From the NCBI GenBank assembly GCA_008933025.1, contig WBXI01000006.1, positions 1-51,464 of the forward strand: 51,464 bases of DNA, written 5' to 3'. Numbering within the stretch: position 1 is the first letter of the stretch; every line of letters begins with the position of its first letter. Source of the stretch: Verrucomicrobiota bacterium (lineage in GTDB: Bacteria > Verrucomicrobiota > Verrucomicrobiia > Limisphaerales > UBA9464). Under the pieces are notes generated by a model. It did not search any database, was not told the DNA's origin, and was given only the letters and a program-made list of their open reading frames with translations. Of this stretch, positions 36,226 to 46,401 are shown one piece after another. The translations under genes and the position numbers were made by a program.

Positions 36226-36990
36226 ATGCGCCGCATCCCCGCACTCCTCTTTTTCCTGGCGCTCGCGTTGAGCCACGCCCGCGCCCAGGTGCCGGCGGAT
36301 CCCGCCGCGTCCGCCGTCGCGCCCAACCCGCTCTACGTCGAGGCGCCCGGCACGCCCGACGGCATCGGCAAATGGTTTTTGGGCCGGGAAATCGCCCACT
36401 ACATGAGCCATGGCGGTGCCTCGTGGCTGGAACGGCCCGAACGCGAGGACGAGGAAAGTCCGGTGGTCGCCCTCGACCTGCTTGCCCTCCGTCCGGGCGA
36501 CGTGGTTGCCGACGTCGGCGCCGGCAGCGGCTATTTTTCCTGGCGCATGGGCCGGATCGTCGGCCCCAAAGGGCGGGTCTACGCCACCGACATCCAGCCG
36601 GAAATGCTGGCCATCCTGCGCACCAACGTCCTCGCGCACGGCATCACCAACGTGATCCCGGTCCTGGGCACGCCGACCGATCCCAAGCTGCCCACGAACG
36701 CGCTCGACCTGATCCTGCTCGTCGACGTGTACCACGAGTGCGACCACCCGCACGAGATGGTGCAGGGTTTCGTGCGCGCCTTGAAACCCGGCGGCCGGCT
36801 CGCGCTCGTCGAGTATCGCGGCGAGGAGCGCTGGATCCCCATCAAGCCGCTCCACAAGATGACCGAGGCGCAGGTGCGCCGCGAGATGGGGCTCCACGCC
36901 CTCGAATGGGTCGGCAACGTGCGCGGACTCCCCCGCCAGCATCTCCTCGTGTTCCGAAAGCCCGTCCCCCCCGCGAAACCGGCCCCGTGA
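36226..36990 (+). CDS. Class I methyltransferase with an N-terminal signal peptide
   Basis: A 254-residue protein. Residues 1-20 form a typical signal peptide (ALLFFLALALSHARA|Q). A Rossmann-fold SAM-dependent methyltransferase follows, with motif I VVADVGAGSGYFSW (93-106), then VYATDIQPEMLAIL, LILLVDVYHECDHP and ALKPGGRLALVEYRG. SAM is cytoplasmic, so a Sec signal on such an enzyme is unusual. Either the N terminus is an uncleaved anchor or it acts on an exported substrate by an unknown SAM route. It resembles a verrucomicrobial/planctomycetal family of exported methyltransferase-like proteins (from memory). Confidence 0.8.
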   Translation: MRRIPALLFFLALALSHARAQVPADPAASAVAPNPLYVEAPGTPDGIGKWFLGREIAHYMSHGGASWLERPEREDEESPVVALDLLALRPGDVVADVGAGSGYFSWRMGRIVGPKGRVYATDIQPEMLAILRTNVLAHGITNVIPVLGTPTDPKLPTNALDLILLVDVYHECDHPHEMVQGFVRALKPGGRLALVEYRGEERWIPIKPLHKMTEAQVRREMGLHALEWVGNVRGLPRQHLLVFRKPVPPAKPAP

Positions 36991-37009
36991 AGGGACGCCG
37001 CGGCGGGGG

Positions 37010-40000
37010 TCACCGCGCCGGGCCGCCACCGCGGATCGTGAACCAGAACTGCCCGCGCAACGTCTTTCCGCCGGCCGCGTCCACGTTGTACTTCGCCTCG
37101 TATTGCATGGCCGGCTTCGCGTCCGCCATCCCCAGCAGCACCGTGCGGCCGTCCGCCGACAGTCTCGCCGACGTCACCGCCACCTCGTCGCGGCCCTCCC
37201 TCGACGGTTCGGCCACCGACCAATCCTTCGATCCGTAATCCGCCGCATAGCGGTAATTCCAACGCTTCACCGCCCAACTGCCCGGATCTTCCGCCGTCTT
37301 CCTGTCCAGGGGCACCCCGAATTTCAACTCGATGCCGTCCGGTCGCGCATGCCAACCCACCGGCACCGGCACCGGGCGTCCCGTGAACCGCACCCGTTGC
37401 ACCGCGCCGTCGCGCGCCGCGCTCGTCTGCCAACCGGTGCTGCCCGCCACGTACAACGCGCCGTCCGCCTCGCGGAACGTCGCACGGTTCGGACCCGACA
37501 GGAATTTCGCCGGCAAGGGAACCACCGCGCCCTGCGCCCCGCCCGCCACCTCGTCGCGCAATGCCAGCATCATCCCGCAACGTCCCCAAAGCAGGTGCAT
37601 CATCTGCCCGCCCAACACCCCCCAGCGCCCCTCCGGGATCCATGCCTGCCCGCCGCTCGAATTGTCCACGCCGTGCGGGATCCAACACAACGGTTCGTCG
37701 TATCCCAAGGGCCGTTCCGGCGTCGCCTTCGGCCCGCCAAACCCGTAGTAACCACGCGTCCGGATCTCCGCGATCTGCGACGAGGGCGTCCACGTCCCCT
37801 GCTGCGGCGACACCGTGATCACCTTCCCGTCCGGGCGCACCCCCATGCCGTTCGGATTCCGGAATCCGGTGGCCAACGTCTCCATGGACTTCCCGTCCGG
37901 CCGCACGCGGTGCACCCCCTTGGGATCCACGTAGTAGAAATTCCCCGCGTCGTCCTTCTCGAGGTCGGTCACGTAGTCGTGCCCTCCCGTCGACGTCTCG
38001 ATGCCGTCGAAGAAACTTTCCTGGAAGTCCGCCTCGCCGTCGCCGTTCGAATCCACCAACCGCGTGATGCGGTCGCGGCCCAGCACGAACACCTGCCCGT
38101 CGCGAACCTTCAATCCCAGCGGCTGCGACAATCCCGTCGCGAACCGCCGCCACCGGAGGTCCTTCAACCCCGCGTCCACGCCGGTGATCCGCCACACGTC
38201 GCCGTGGATGGTGCACACGTAGCCGGTCCCGTCGGCGGTGAAGTCCACGCCCGCCGCGAACAGCAACGCATGCCACGGGTTTTCGTAGGGCATCGCCAGC
38301 GTGTCCACCGCGAGAAAATCCCCGTCCGCACCCACCTTCCCCGCCGTCCGCAATTCTTCCGGGAAACAAGCGGGTCCCGCGTCGGCCGTCGGCACCCGCG
38401 GGACGCCCCCACCCAGCCCGACCAATTCCCCGGGATTCGGGGCATCCGTTGCCGGCCCGCTCCAGACCCGGACTTCCAACCGCCGTTCACCGGGGCCCGC
38501 CGGCAACGTCGCGACCAACCTTCCGTCCGGACCGCGCTCCGCGGACAACGCGGCCCCGACGAGGGCCACCACCACCGTCCGGCCGTCGTCCGCCAACAAT
38601 GCCGTGGTGGCACCCGCGACCGACCGGATTTCCGCATGGGAATTCGTCCGGCCTGGCTTGTGGCCCGCCGCGACGAATCGGATCGCCTGTTGGCTCGGAC
38701 CGAACAGGAGGGATCGCGTGAAAACGGTGCGGCCGGCGACTTCCGCCGCCCCCGGTTCTTCCAGCACCCGCGTTCCCGCCACGTCGTATTCCAGCGTCGT
38801 GCGCCATCCGTTCCGGCGAAGGCCGACGTATCGGCGCGGTTGCCCGGGCCAACCGTCGCCCGCGGGCACCAGCACCACCGGATCGCCGGCCGGCCGGGGC
38901 GTGCCGATCAGGCCGAAACGACCCGGATCAAACCGCAGCAGACCGCCGGTCCACCCGGCCCGCCAAGCCAACGACGCGGTGTCGTAGGCCACCGCGACGC
39001 GCCCGTCGCGCCCCCCCAACCGCACCGAAAGGCCCTTGCCCACCGCGCCGTCCGGAAGGGCGAGCACGGAGGCCAGAAACGGACCCACCTCGGTCTGTTG
39101 CCACCGGTTGTCCGTCCAGTCCTTCTCGCCCTGTTTCCCCGGGTCGACCCCCGACACCGCGGGCACGCCCGCGGCGCGCGGGGTTTCCACCCGCCCTGCC
39201 GATGGCCGCGTCCCTCCCACGGGGCCCAACCGCGAGCCGTCGGTGAATTCGTCCCTCGACTCGAAACGCAACGCGACCAACGCCGACTCCGGGATTCCGT
39301 CGCGCCGCGGCGCGCGGATCCCTTCCTCGACCACCACCGAATCGATCCATCCCGAGCAGCCCAGCCCACCCTCGACCAACCGGCCGACCGCGAACGGCGC
39401 GGCACTCCCGTCGGGCTCGGTCGCGCGCGTGGTGGCCACGTCCGCGGCCTGCTCGCCGTCGACCCACAAGCGGACCCGGTCCGGCCCGTACTGCGCCGCC
39501 ACGTGGTGCCAACGGCCGTCGCAGACGTCGCGGGACGAGCGGACTTCCGCGGGCGACAGACCCGGGGAATAAAAGCTCAGCGTTCCCGAACCGGCATAGG
39601 TGTAGAGTTCCCAGTGGGTGGGTGACGCCTTGGCCTCGCTGGCGGCGATGATGTTGAAATTGTCCTTCGTTCCCAACCGGACCCACGCCTGCACCGTGAG
39701 GGGCGCCCGGCGCAATCCCGGCACGCCGTCCCGAAGGACGCCCCGCACCCGCGCGTCCAACCCGCGGCCCTCCTTGCCCTCCACCCAGACATCCGCGACT
39801 GCCGGCAGTGGGTCGGGCGCCGCCGCCGCCGCGGTGCCCCGCGCGGCCGCGGGCCTAGCCGACGGACGCCAGGTGGCGCCGTCGCGCCACACGTACGACT
39901 CCGGGGCGGTCGTCGGGGGATCCACCGCCAGCGGTTCCCGCCCGGCCGCCCACGTGCAACCCCGGCGGATCAAAGCGCCCGCCGCATGGATCGAGGCCGG

Positions 40001-41479
40001 CCCGTGCCCGAGCACGGTCTGGAACACCCGCGCCTTCCCGTAGGCGTACGCCCAGGCCATGGGCTCGTGGGCGCGGGTGATCTTCGACCACGCGGTGGCC
40101 AGCGGTTCGATCGGCTCGGTGCCCGCCTGGTGGAAATACAGCTCGTCCCGGGTGTCGAATCCCGCGAGTCCGGCGGTCACCGGGTGTTTCGCGCCGGTGA
40201 CGTCCACGTGGAACGGCCCGAAAGGATCGTGCCCGCTGGGCAGCGGCGGCCGGTGTTCCCAGACCCGACGCGCGATCTTCGCGGTGAACTCCGGCCACAC
40301 GTCCGCATCCTTGGTTCCCGGCAACGAGGGGTGGAATGCGCTGGCACCGAAATGGACCAGGGCCAACCCGCCGCCCCGCGCCAGATGGCCCATCAACGCC
40401 TGCCGCGCCGCCGCGGCGAGTCCCGGGCGTTCCCAGTTCACGTAGTTCCAGACCACCAGATCGTAGTCCGCGAGCCGACCCGTGAAGCCGCCCGGCGCCG
40501 GCTTCGCCTCGCCCAGGCGATCCGGATCCTCGAGCACGTGGACCAACGCCCGGGGATCGTGTTCCAACACCTGCACCAACGCCCCGCTCACCGCGTTCCA
40601 GTCGTGCGCCGGATGGTTCGCGCCCGTGACCACCAGGGCCTTGAACCGCCCGAATTCCTCGCTCTCAACCCCGCCCGGCGGCACCTCGACGTGCGCCGTC
40701 CAGGCGATCGCGTTCAGCATCATGCGGCGCCACGACGGGTTCCACCATTGGGCATAGAAGTGCCCGCCCGTCGTGCCGAATCCGCGGCCACCGTCGGCCC
40801 GTTCCACCGACCATGCCACCACCTGGTCGCCGCCTTCCTTGGGTGGACGGGTGAGCAGCACCGGCTTCAGCCGCGGGTCGTTGTCGCGAAACCGGATCCG
40901 GTAATAGAACTCCTCCGGCGCCGACCACGGCGCGACCCCGCGGGTCACCGGGTGCCCGGCCACGGGAACCGCGTCGGCGGTCCACGTCTGGATCGCCGAC
41001 CGCCAATGCTGCGGCCCCGGCCCGGTCTCGTAATCGAAATAGCCGCCCGCCCATTCCGTGATGTCCGCATCGGCCCGCACCGGGTGGAACACGCTCCAAT
41101 GGTAGAACACGATGCCGCAGCCGCGTTGCATCTGCCGCTTCAACTGCGCGTACCGGTCGCCGACGTAGAGCGGATGGTCGGTCTCGCGGTGGTCGCCGCC
41201 GTCGCTGGCGATGAAGATCGTGTCCGCGTCGTCGAGCGTCCGGGGATCCGCCGGCCAACCGTTCGGGTGCACCTCGGCGCGGATCTGGCCGCGGAGCGAG
41301 GGCGAGCCCTCGAGCAGTTGCCTGAGGAGAACCACGCTCTTTTCGTACTCGTGCGCCTCCTTGCCGTGCCCGGTGATCGGGCCCGCGATCAGCGCGACTT
41401 TCTTCGGCGCCGCGGACGCGGGCAGGACGAGGAACGCCAAAACGGCGGCCAGACAGATTCGGGGGACTCGGGCGTGCAT
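37010..41479 (-). CDS. Giant secreted ThuA x2 / LamG / beta-propeller protein
   Basis: A 1489-residue exported protein with a signal peptide at 1-23. The first ThuA-like (glutamine amidotransferase-fold) domain is at about 26-262, starting VALIAGPITGHGKEAHEYEKS. The second is at about 280-515, starting KALVVTGANHPAHDWNAVSG. A LamG/concanavalin-like domain (about 590-725, PLTVQAWVRLGTKDNFN) precedes a C-terminal region with PQQ/NHL-propeller-like repeats (about 1080-1489, IHGDVWRITGVD, VFVLGRDRITRL, YYVDPKGVHRVRPDGK). ThuA proteins are linked to sugar metabolism, and this layout suggests binding or processing of exogenous polysaccharides. The frame is open 256 codons upstream without protein features, so the ATG at 41479 is chosen. 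The gene is not close to other carbohydrate genes. Confidence 0.85.
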   Translation of the reverse strand: MHARVPRICLAAVLAFLVLPASAAPKKVALIAGPITGHGKEAHEYEKSVVLLRQLLEGSPSLRGQIRAEVHPNGWPADPRTLDDADTIFIASDGGDHRETDHPLYVGDRYAQLKRQMQRGCGIVFYHWSVFHPVRADADITEWAGGYFDYETGPGPQHWRSAIQTWTADAVPVAGHPVTRGVAPWSAPEEFYYRIRFRDNDPRLKPVLLTRPPKEGGDQVVAWSVERADGGRGFGTTGGHFYAQWWNPSWRRMMLNAIAWTAHVEVPPGGVESEEFGRFKALVVTGANHPAHDWNAVSGALVQVLEHDPRALVHVLEDPDRLGEAKPAPGGFTGRLADYDLVVWNYVNWERPGLAAAARQALMGHLARGGGLALVHFGASAFHPSLPGTKDADVWPEFTAKIARRVWEHRPPLPSGHDPFGPFHVDVTGAKHPVTAGLAGFDTRDELYFHQAGTEPIEPLATAWSKITRAHEPMAWAYAYGKARVFQTVLGHGPASIHAAGALIRRGCTWAAGREPLAVDPPTTAPESYVWRDGATWRPSARPAAARGTAAAAAPDPLPAVADVWVEGKEGRGLDARVRGVLRDGVPGLRRAPLTVQAWVRLGTKDNFNIIAASEAKASPTHWELYTYAGSGTLSFYSPGLSPAEVRSSRDVCDGRWHHVAAQYGPDRVRLWVDGEQAADVATTRATEPDGSAAPFAVGRLVEGGLGCSGWIDSVVVEEGIRAPRRDGIPESALVALRFESRDEFTDGSRLGPVGGTRPSAGRVETPRAAGVPAVSGVDPGKQGEKDWTDNRWQQTEVGPFLASVLALPDGAVGKGLSVRLGGRDGRVAVAYDTASLAWRAGWTGGLLRFDPGRFGLIGTPRPAGDPVVLVPAGDGWPGQPRRYVGLRRNGWRTTLEYDVAGTRVLEEPGAAEVAGRTVFTRSLLFGPSQQAIRFVAAGHKPGRTNSHAEIRSVAGATTALLADDGRTVVVALVGAALSAERGPDGRLVATLPAGPGERRLEVRVWSGPATDAPNPGELVGLGGGVPRVPTADAGPACFPEELRTAGKVGADGDFLAVDTLAMPYENPWHALLFAAGVDFTADGTGYVCTIHGDVWRITGVDAGLKDLRWRRFATGLSQPLGLKVRDGQVFVLGRDRITRLVDSNGDGEADFQESFFDGIETSTGGHDYVTDLEKDDAGNFYYVDPKGVHRVRPDGKSMETLATGFRNPNGMGVRPDGKVITVSPQQGTWTPSSQIAEIRTRGYYGFGGPKATPERPLGYDEPLCWIPHGVDNSSGGQAWIPEGRWGVLGGQMMHLLWGRCGMMLALRDEVAGGAQGAVVPLPAKFLSGPNRATFREADGALYVAGSTGWQTSAARDGAVQRVRFTGRPVPVPVGWHARPDGIELKFGVPLDRKTAEDPGSWAVKRWNYRYAADYGSKDWSVAEPSREGRDEVAVTSARLSADGRTVLLGMADAKPAMQYEAKYNVDAAGGKTLRGQFWFTIRGGGPAR

Positions 41480-41576
41480 GGAAGTCTCCGCGAAAAAACA
41501 GAACGGCGTCGCGGGTGCAAGCCCTTTGCCGGTCCCGATCCTTCCGCCCGTCGCTCCTCCGTGGTAACACCCGTCC

Positions 41577-42974
41577 GTGCGCGCCCTGCCCGCCCACGTC
41601 GATCGCAATCTCCGGGAGACCTGTCTCTTGCCGCGGGGAGCATCGTTGCTCGTCGCGGTTTCCGGCGGCGCCGATTCCATGGCCCTGCTCCATGCCCTTG
41701 CCCTCGCCGCCCCCCGCGCGCCTTGGCAACTGCGCGTCGCCCATTTCAACCACCGGCTCCGCGGTGCCGACAGCGACGCCGATGCCGCGTTCGTCGCCGA
41801 CCGGGCCCGCCGCCTTTCCATCCCGTTCGTCGGGGGCAACGCCGAACACCGCGGCCCAAAAACAGCCGGACTCGAGTCCACGGAGATGGCCGCGCGCCGC
41901 CTTCGCCACGCGTTCCTGGCCCGTGCCGCGCGTGCCGCCGCCGCCGACGCGGTCGCGCTCGCCCACCATGCCGACGACCAAACCGAACTCTTCCTGCTCC
42001 GGCTCCTCCGCGGCTCCGGCGGCTCCGGCCTCGGCGGCATGCGCTGGACGTCGCCCTCGCCCGCCGATCCCGGCGTGCGCCTGTGCCGGCCGCTGCTCGA
42101 CGTCCGACGGGCCGGTTTGCGGGCATGGTTGGCATCGCGAAAGATCGGCTTCCGCGAGGACGCCTCGAACGAGGACCCCGTGTTCGCCCGGAACGACGTG
42201 CGGCACCGCTTGCTGCCCTTCCTGCGGGAATTCGCCGGCGTCGGCATCGACGACGTGCTCCTGCGCGTCGCCGAATTGACCGCGGCCGACGCCGACTTCG
42301 TCGCCGGAACGGCGGCCGTCTGGGATCGCTCCGCCCAACCCTTCGCGTCGCTTCACCCGGCGGTCCAGCGCGAGGTGATCCGCGGGCAACTCTGGCAACT
42401 GGGACAGGACCCGACCTTCGAACTCGTGGAACGCCTGCGCCGCCAACCGGCGCGGCGCGCCTCCGCCAGCAAGGAGCGCTCGTGGACGCAATCGCAAGGC
42501 AGGGTTTCCGCGGCCCCGACCGAAACCGATTTCCGGCACGGGGAACGCGTCCTCCGGCTCGACCAACGCCCGCGTCGACTGCGGTGGGGCGGCGTGGAAC
42601 TTCGGTGGTCGCCCGTCGAGGGACCCGGCGCCGCGGTCCTGCCGGGACCCGAACCGCGGCGCGAATGCCTCGACGGCGACCGGGTCGGCGACGTCGTGAC
42701 GCTGCGCCATTGGCGACCGGGCGACCGCTTCCGCCCGCTCGGCTTTCCCGCGGCCGCCAAGCTCCAGGATCTCTTCGTGAACCGCCGCGTGCCGGCCGCC
42801 GAACGGCGCCGCCGGCTGGTCGCCGCCGACGCGTCGGGGCGGATCTTCTGGGTCGAGGGACTCCCCCCCGGGCACGAGGTCCGGGTCACCGCCAAGACCC
42901 GGCGCCGTTGGGATTGGAGCTGGCGCCGGCCCGAAACGACGCGGGTCCCGCGTGCCGCGCCCGACGCCGGCTGA
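41577..42974 (+). CDS. tilS: tRNA(Ile)-lysidine synthetase
   Basis: A 465-residue N-type ATP pyrophosphatase that modifies C34 of tRNA-Ile(CAU) to lysidine, needed for AUA decoding. The P-loop is SGGADS (29-34), and the family segment HFNHRLRGADSDADAAFV follows, then HHADDQTELFLLRLLRGSG and the C-terminal LRHWRPGDRFRPLG substrate-binding motif. The start is a GTG at 41577, 97 bases from the divergent ThuA gene start, with no earlier in-frame ATG. Its 3' end is 12 bases from the polX stop. Confidence 0.93.
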   Translation: MRALPAHVDRNLRETCLLPRGASLLVAVSGGADSMALLHALALAAPRAPWQLRVAHFNHRLRGADSDADAAFVADRARRLSIPFVGGNAEHRGPKTAGLESTEMAARRLRHAFLARAARAAAADAVALAHHADDQTELFLLRLLRGSGGSGLGGMRWTSPSPADPGVRLCRPLLDVRRAGLRAWLASRKIGFREDASNEDPVFARNDVRHRLLPFLREFAGVGIDDVLLRVAELTAADADFVAGTAAVWDRSAQPFASLHPAVQREVIRGQLWQLGQDPTFELVERLRRQPARRASASKERSWTQSQGRVSAAPTETDFRHGERVLRLDQRPRRLRWGGVELRWSPVEGPGAAVLPGPEPRRECLDGDRVGDVVTLRHWRPGDRFRPLGFPAAAKLQDLFVNRRVPAAERRRRLVAADASGRIFWVEGLPPGHEVRVTAKTRRRWDWSWRRPETTRVPRAAPDAG

Positions 42975-42986
42975 GCCCGCCCCGGC

Positions 42987-44741
42987 TCAACGGCGCCGGC
43001 CCTTGGCCGCGAGGGCCGCGCGCAGCTTGGCCAAGGGCAGCGTGTTCACGACGTCGGCCTTGGTCAGCCAACCCTTGCGCGCCACCCCCGCGCCCAGCCG
43101 CAGGAAATCGAAATGCTCGAGACGATGCGCGTCGCAGTTCACCGCGCATTTCACGCCCCGCGAACGCGCGTATTGCCATTGCCGCCAATCGAGATCGAAC
43201 CGGTACGGGTTCGCGTTCAGCTCGATCCACGTGCCCGTCGCGGCGCACGCATCGATCACCGCGTGCTGGTTGACCTTGTAGGCGTCGCGCTCCAGCAACA
43301 ACCGCCCCGTCGGGTGCCCCAGCATGTGCACGCGCGGGTTCTCCGCCGCCGCGACCAACCGGCGCGTGTTCTCCGCCTCGTCGCCCGACGGCACGTGGAG
43401 GCTCGCCACCACCACGTCCAGTCGTGCCAGCACCTCGTCGTCGAAATCCAGGCCGTCCTTGAGGATGTCCACCTCGATCCCGGTCAACAGGCGGAAATCG
43501 CTGCCTTCGTCCTCGATGCGCTTGTTCAGGTCCGCGATCTCCGCCAGTTGCGACCGCAGCCGCCCCTCGTCGAGTCCGTTGGCCTGGAAGGACGCGCGCG
43601 AGTGGTCGGTGATCGCCCAGTAATCGAGGCCCAGTTCCATCGCGTGCGCGGCGATGTCCGCGATCGGGTTGCGGCCGTCGCTCCACGTCGAATGGTTGTG
43701 CAGCGAACCCCGCAGGTCGGTCCACTCGAGCAACCGCGGCAACGCGTGTTTCTCGGCCGCCGCGAATTCCCCGTGGTCCTCGCGCAACTCGGGCGGCACG
43801 AAGTCCATCCCCAGCGTCGCGTACAATTCCTCCTCCGTGGCGCAGTCCACCCGCAGCGCCGGGTCCCGCGTCTCCTCCGTGGCCCGGAACAACCCGTACT
43901 CGTTCAACCGCAGCCCGCGGGCGATCGCCCGTTGCCGCATCGCGATGTTGTGTTCCTTGCTGCCCGTGAAATAGGCCAGGGCGGAAGCGAACTCCGAATC
44001 GTCCACCACCCGCAGGTCCGCCTGGATGCCCTCCCCGTCGAGGATCACGCTGGCCTTGGTCTCGCCGCGACCCAGCACCGAGCGCACGCCCGGCAAACCC
44101 ACGAAGAAATCCAGCACCGACGACGGCTGCCGGCTGGAGACCACGAAATCTATGTCGCCGATCACCTCCTTCCAGCGACGGAGACTGCCGGCCGTGCTGC
44201 ACCGGACCACGTCGGGATGTTGGCGCAGCGCCTCGAGGATGGGCTCGGCGGCCACCAGGGCGGAAAGCAACCGATGCCGCGAGGCGAACTGCCGGCGGAA
44301 CGCGATGGCCTCGAGGAGACGCGACTGCGATTTGTCGCCGAACCCGTCGAGCGCCGCCACGCGGCCCGCCTTGCACGCCCCCTCGAGCGCGTCGATGGAA
44401 TCGACGCCGAGTTCCTCGTGGAGTCTCTTCGCCTTCTTGGGGCCGAGTCCCTGGAGTTGGAGCAAATCCAGCAGGCCCGGCGGGACCGACGCGCGGAGTT
44501 CCTCGAGGTAGGGCAACCGCCCGGTGCCGACGAGGATGGTGATCTTTTCCCGGAGCGCCTCGCCGATGCCCTTCAGTTCCCCCAGACGCTCTTCCCGGAC
44601 CAACGTGCCCAGCGGCTCGGAGAGTCCTTCCAGCGTGCGGGCGGCATTGTGGTAGGCCCGCGTCTTGAACGGATTCTCCCCCTTCAATTCGAGCAAGGTC
44701 CCGATCTCTTCCAATGCAGCGGCGACCTGATCCTTGTCCAT
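42987..44741 (-). CDS. polX: DNA polymerase/3'-5' exonuclease PolX
   Basis: A 584-residue X-family repair polymerase. The N-terminal HhH domain (about 1-150) includes the GIGEALREKI and GLGPKKAKRL hairpins. The nucleotidyltransferase domain has GSLRRWKEVIGDIDFVV with catalytic Asp196 and Asp198. The C-terminal PHP exonuclease domain (about 345-580) has GSLHNHSTWSDG, ITDHS and EVDILKDG metal motifs. It takes part in base-excision and gap-filling repair. The ATG at 44741 gives the normal MDKDQVAAAL start. Confidence 0.94.
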   Translation of the reverse strand: MDKDQVAAALEEIGTLLELKGENPFKTRAYHNAARTLEGLSEPLGTLVREERLGELKGIGEALREKITILVGTGRLPYLEELRASVPPGLLDLLQLQGLGPKKAKRLHEELGVDSIDALEGACKAGRVAALDGFGDKSQSRLLEAIAFRRQFASRHRLLSALVAAEPILEALRQHPDVVRCSTAGSLRRWKEVIGDIDFVVSSRQPSSVLDFFVGLPGVRSVLGRGETKASVILDGEGIQADLRVVDDSEFASALAYFTGSKEHNIAMRQRAIARGLRLNEYGLFRATEETRDPALRVDCATEEELYATLGMDFVPPELREDHGEFAAAEKHALPRLLEWTDLRGSLHNHSTWSDGRNPIADIAAHAMELGLDYWAITDHSRASFQANGLDEGRLRSQLAEIADLNKRIEDEGSDFRLLTGIEVDILKDGLDFDDEVLARLDVVVASLHVPSGDEAENTRRLVAAAENPRVHMLGHPTGRLLLERDAYKVNQHAVIDACAATGTWIELNANPYRFDLDWRQWQYARSRGVKCAVNCDAHRLEHFDFLRLGAGVARKGWLTKADVVNTLPLAKLRAALAAKGRRR

Positions 44742-45019
44742 GGTCGGGCGAGGCTGGCGACCGGTCGTTGCCACGCAAGCGTTTTGAACCGGCGGCGGGC
44801 CCGGGCGGGACCCAATCGCCCCCCGGCACCAATCCGGCACCGGTCCCGGCCATCCTGCCGTCCTTGTTGGCGGCGGCCAAGACGATGATTCCCTTCCTGC
44901 AATCCAGCCCACCGCGGTGGCGCCCGCGGTTTCGGGACAACCGGGGCCAAACGCATCGGGTCGACGATCCGATCGCGATCGGGAATTGCGCGCGTCGCCA
45001 TTCCGCGCAGTGTTGGCCC

Positions 45020-45529
45020 ATGTCCGAGGCATTGCCTCATCCCGACAATTTCCATCTGCGCTCGGCCCGCGGTTGGCTGGAACTCGGCGACCATCGCGAG
45101 GCCGAGATCGAGTTGGGGAACCTGCGCCCGGAGTTGTCGGGCCACCCCGACGTCCTCGAGGCCCGGTTCCAGGCGTTGGTCGGCCAGCGCCGTTATCCCG
45201 AGGCACTGGAGATCGCGCGGCGGCAGGTCCAAGGCGACGATGCCGATCACCGCGGGCACCTCAACCTCGGCAACGCGCTGTTCTGGCTGTCGCAAACCGA
45301 AGCGGCCTGCGAGGCCGTCACCGCGGTGCTCGACCGGTTCCCCAAGGTCTCCGCCCTGCCCTACAACCTCGCCTGCTACTGCGTGCGGATGGGTCGCCTC
45401 GACCAAGCGCGCGCCTGGCTCGACCGGAGTTTCGCCCTGGGACGCCGGGAAACCATCATCGCCTTTGCCCTGACCGACCCGGACCTGCGGGAACTCTGGG
45501 ATTACCTGCGGGAACTCGATCCCGACTAG
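45020..45529 (+). CDS. TPR-repeat protein
   Basis: A 169-residue protein of about four tetratricopeptide-like helical repeats ([84 protein letters not shown]). It has no signal peptide and is probably a cytoplasmic protein-protein interaction module. The partner is not identifiable. It is divergent from polX across 278 bases that show no obvious structure. Confidence 0.85.
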   Translation: MSEALPHPDNFHLRSARGWLELGDHREAEIELGNLRPELSGHPDVLEARFQALVGQRRYPEALEIARRQVQGDDADHRGHLNLGNALFWLSQTEAACEAVTAVLDRFPKVSALPYNLACYCVRMGRLDQARAWLDRSFALGRRETIIAFALTDPDLRELWDYLRELDPD

Positions 45530-45644
45530 CCCCCGGCGAGGGCGCCCTTGGCCACCGTGGCCCCGCCGTCCCACGACGACCGCGGCAGGTCGGAATTCCC
45601 GGCTTTCCAGAAATGGCCGGGCCATCGAGGATATTCCCACACGC

Positions 45645-46388
45645 ATGAAAGGTTCTTGCCCCCGCGCCATCGCCGCGACCCGCGCGGCCTTCACGCTGAT
45701 CGAGTTGCTGGTGGTGATCGCCATCATCGCGATCCTCGCCGGCATGTTGCTGCCGGCCTTGGCACGCGCGAAGGCCAAGGCACTCCAGACCAAGTGCATC
45801 TCCAACAACAAGCAGGTCATCCTGGCGTTCCAGATGTACGCGGACGATTTCCGCGACTTCATGCCCCTCTGCAACGACTGGGCCTCGGCCGGCGGCACCA
45901 ATGGGCGCTACGACGTGTTCACCGCCATGACGAACCGTCCGCTCTATCCCTACCAAGGCAGCCCGCTCATCTTCGCGTGCCCCGCGGACAAGGGGGACAT
46001 TTTCCGCGAGAAAGTCATCGGCGACTACAAGGCGACGAACTGCTTCCGCCAGTACGGGACGAGTTACCTGATGGAATGGGCGGGTGATTTCGCGCGCACC
46101 AAGCACGTGACCGGCGACCGGAACAACCAGGGCACCTACAATGGCACCCCGATGAAGTCATCCGAGATCGCCCAGAGCGCCGCCAACAAGATCGTGCAGG
46201 GAGACTGGCCTTGGCATCCCAACCGGGGCTGGGACGACAAGAAAAGCCAGTGGCACAACTACAAGGGCAGGAGCCTCTCGGTCTTGGCGTTCGGAGACGG
46301 CCACGCGGAGGCCTACAAATTCCCGACCCTCAAGGATACCGATCCCTACTGGAGCCTGGCCCCGAACCCGTCCCACCTCTGGTGGTGA
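45645..46388 (+). CDS. Prepilin-like (GspG/type IV pseudopilin) exported protein
   Basis: A 247-residue protein with the N-methylation leader: a basic N terminus, then [32 protein letters not shown], the type IV prepilin cleavage/methylation signal with Phe at +1 and Glu at +5. The mature part ends with the verrucomicrobial DGH signature [11 protein letters not shown]. Many such proteins occur in this phylum, likely forming pseudopili or surface filaments through a GspO-type peptidase. It is convergent with a second copy at 46402. Confidence 0.9.
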   Translation: MKGSCPRAIAATRAAFTLIELLVVIAIIAILAGMLLPALARAKAKALQTKCISNNKQVILAFQMYADDFRDFMPLCNDWASAGGTNGRYDVFTAMTNRPLYPYQGSPLIFACPADKGDIFREKVIGDYKATNCFRQYGTSYLMEWAGDFARTKHVTGDRNNQGTYNGTPMKSSEIAQSAANKIVQGDWPWHPNRGWDDKKSQWHNYKGRSLSVLAFGDGHAEAYKFPTLKDTDPYWSLAPNPSHLWW

Positions 46389-46401
46389 CCCGACCGCGCC
46401 G

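Noticed and set aside
37103-39625. Long plus-strand open frames opposite the ThuA protein
   Set aside because: Low-complexity, Arg-rich translations in the shadow of a well-supported minus-strand gene.
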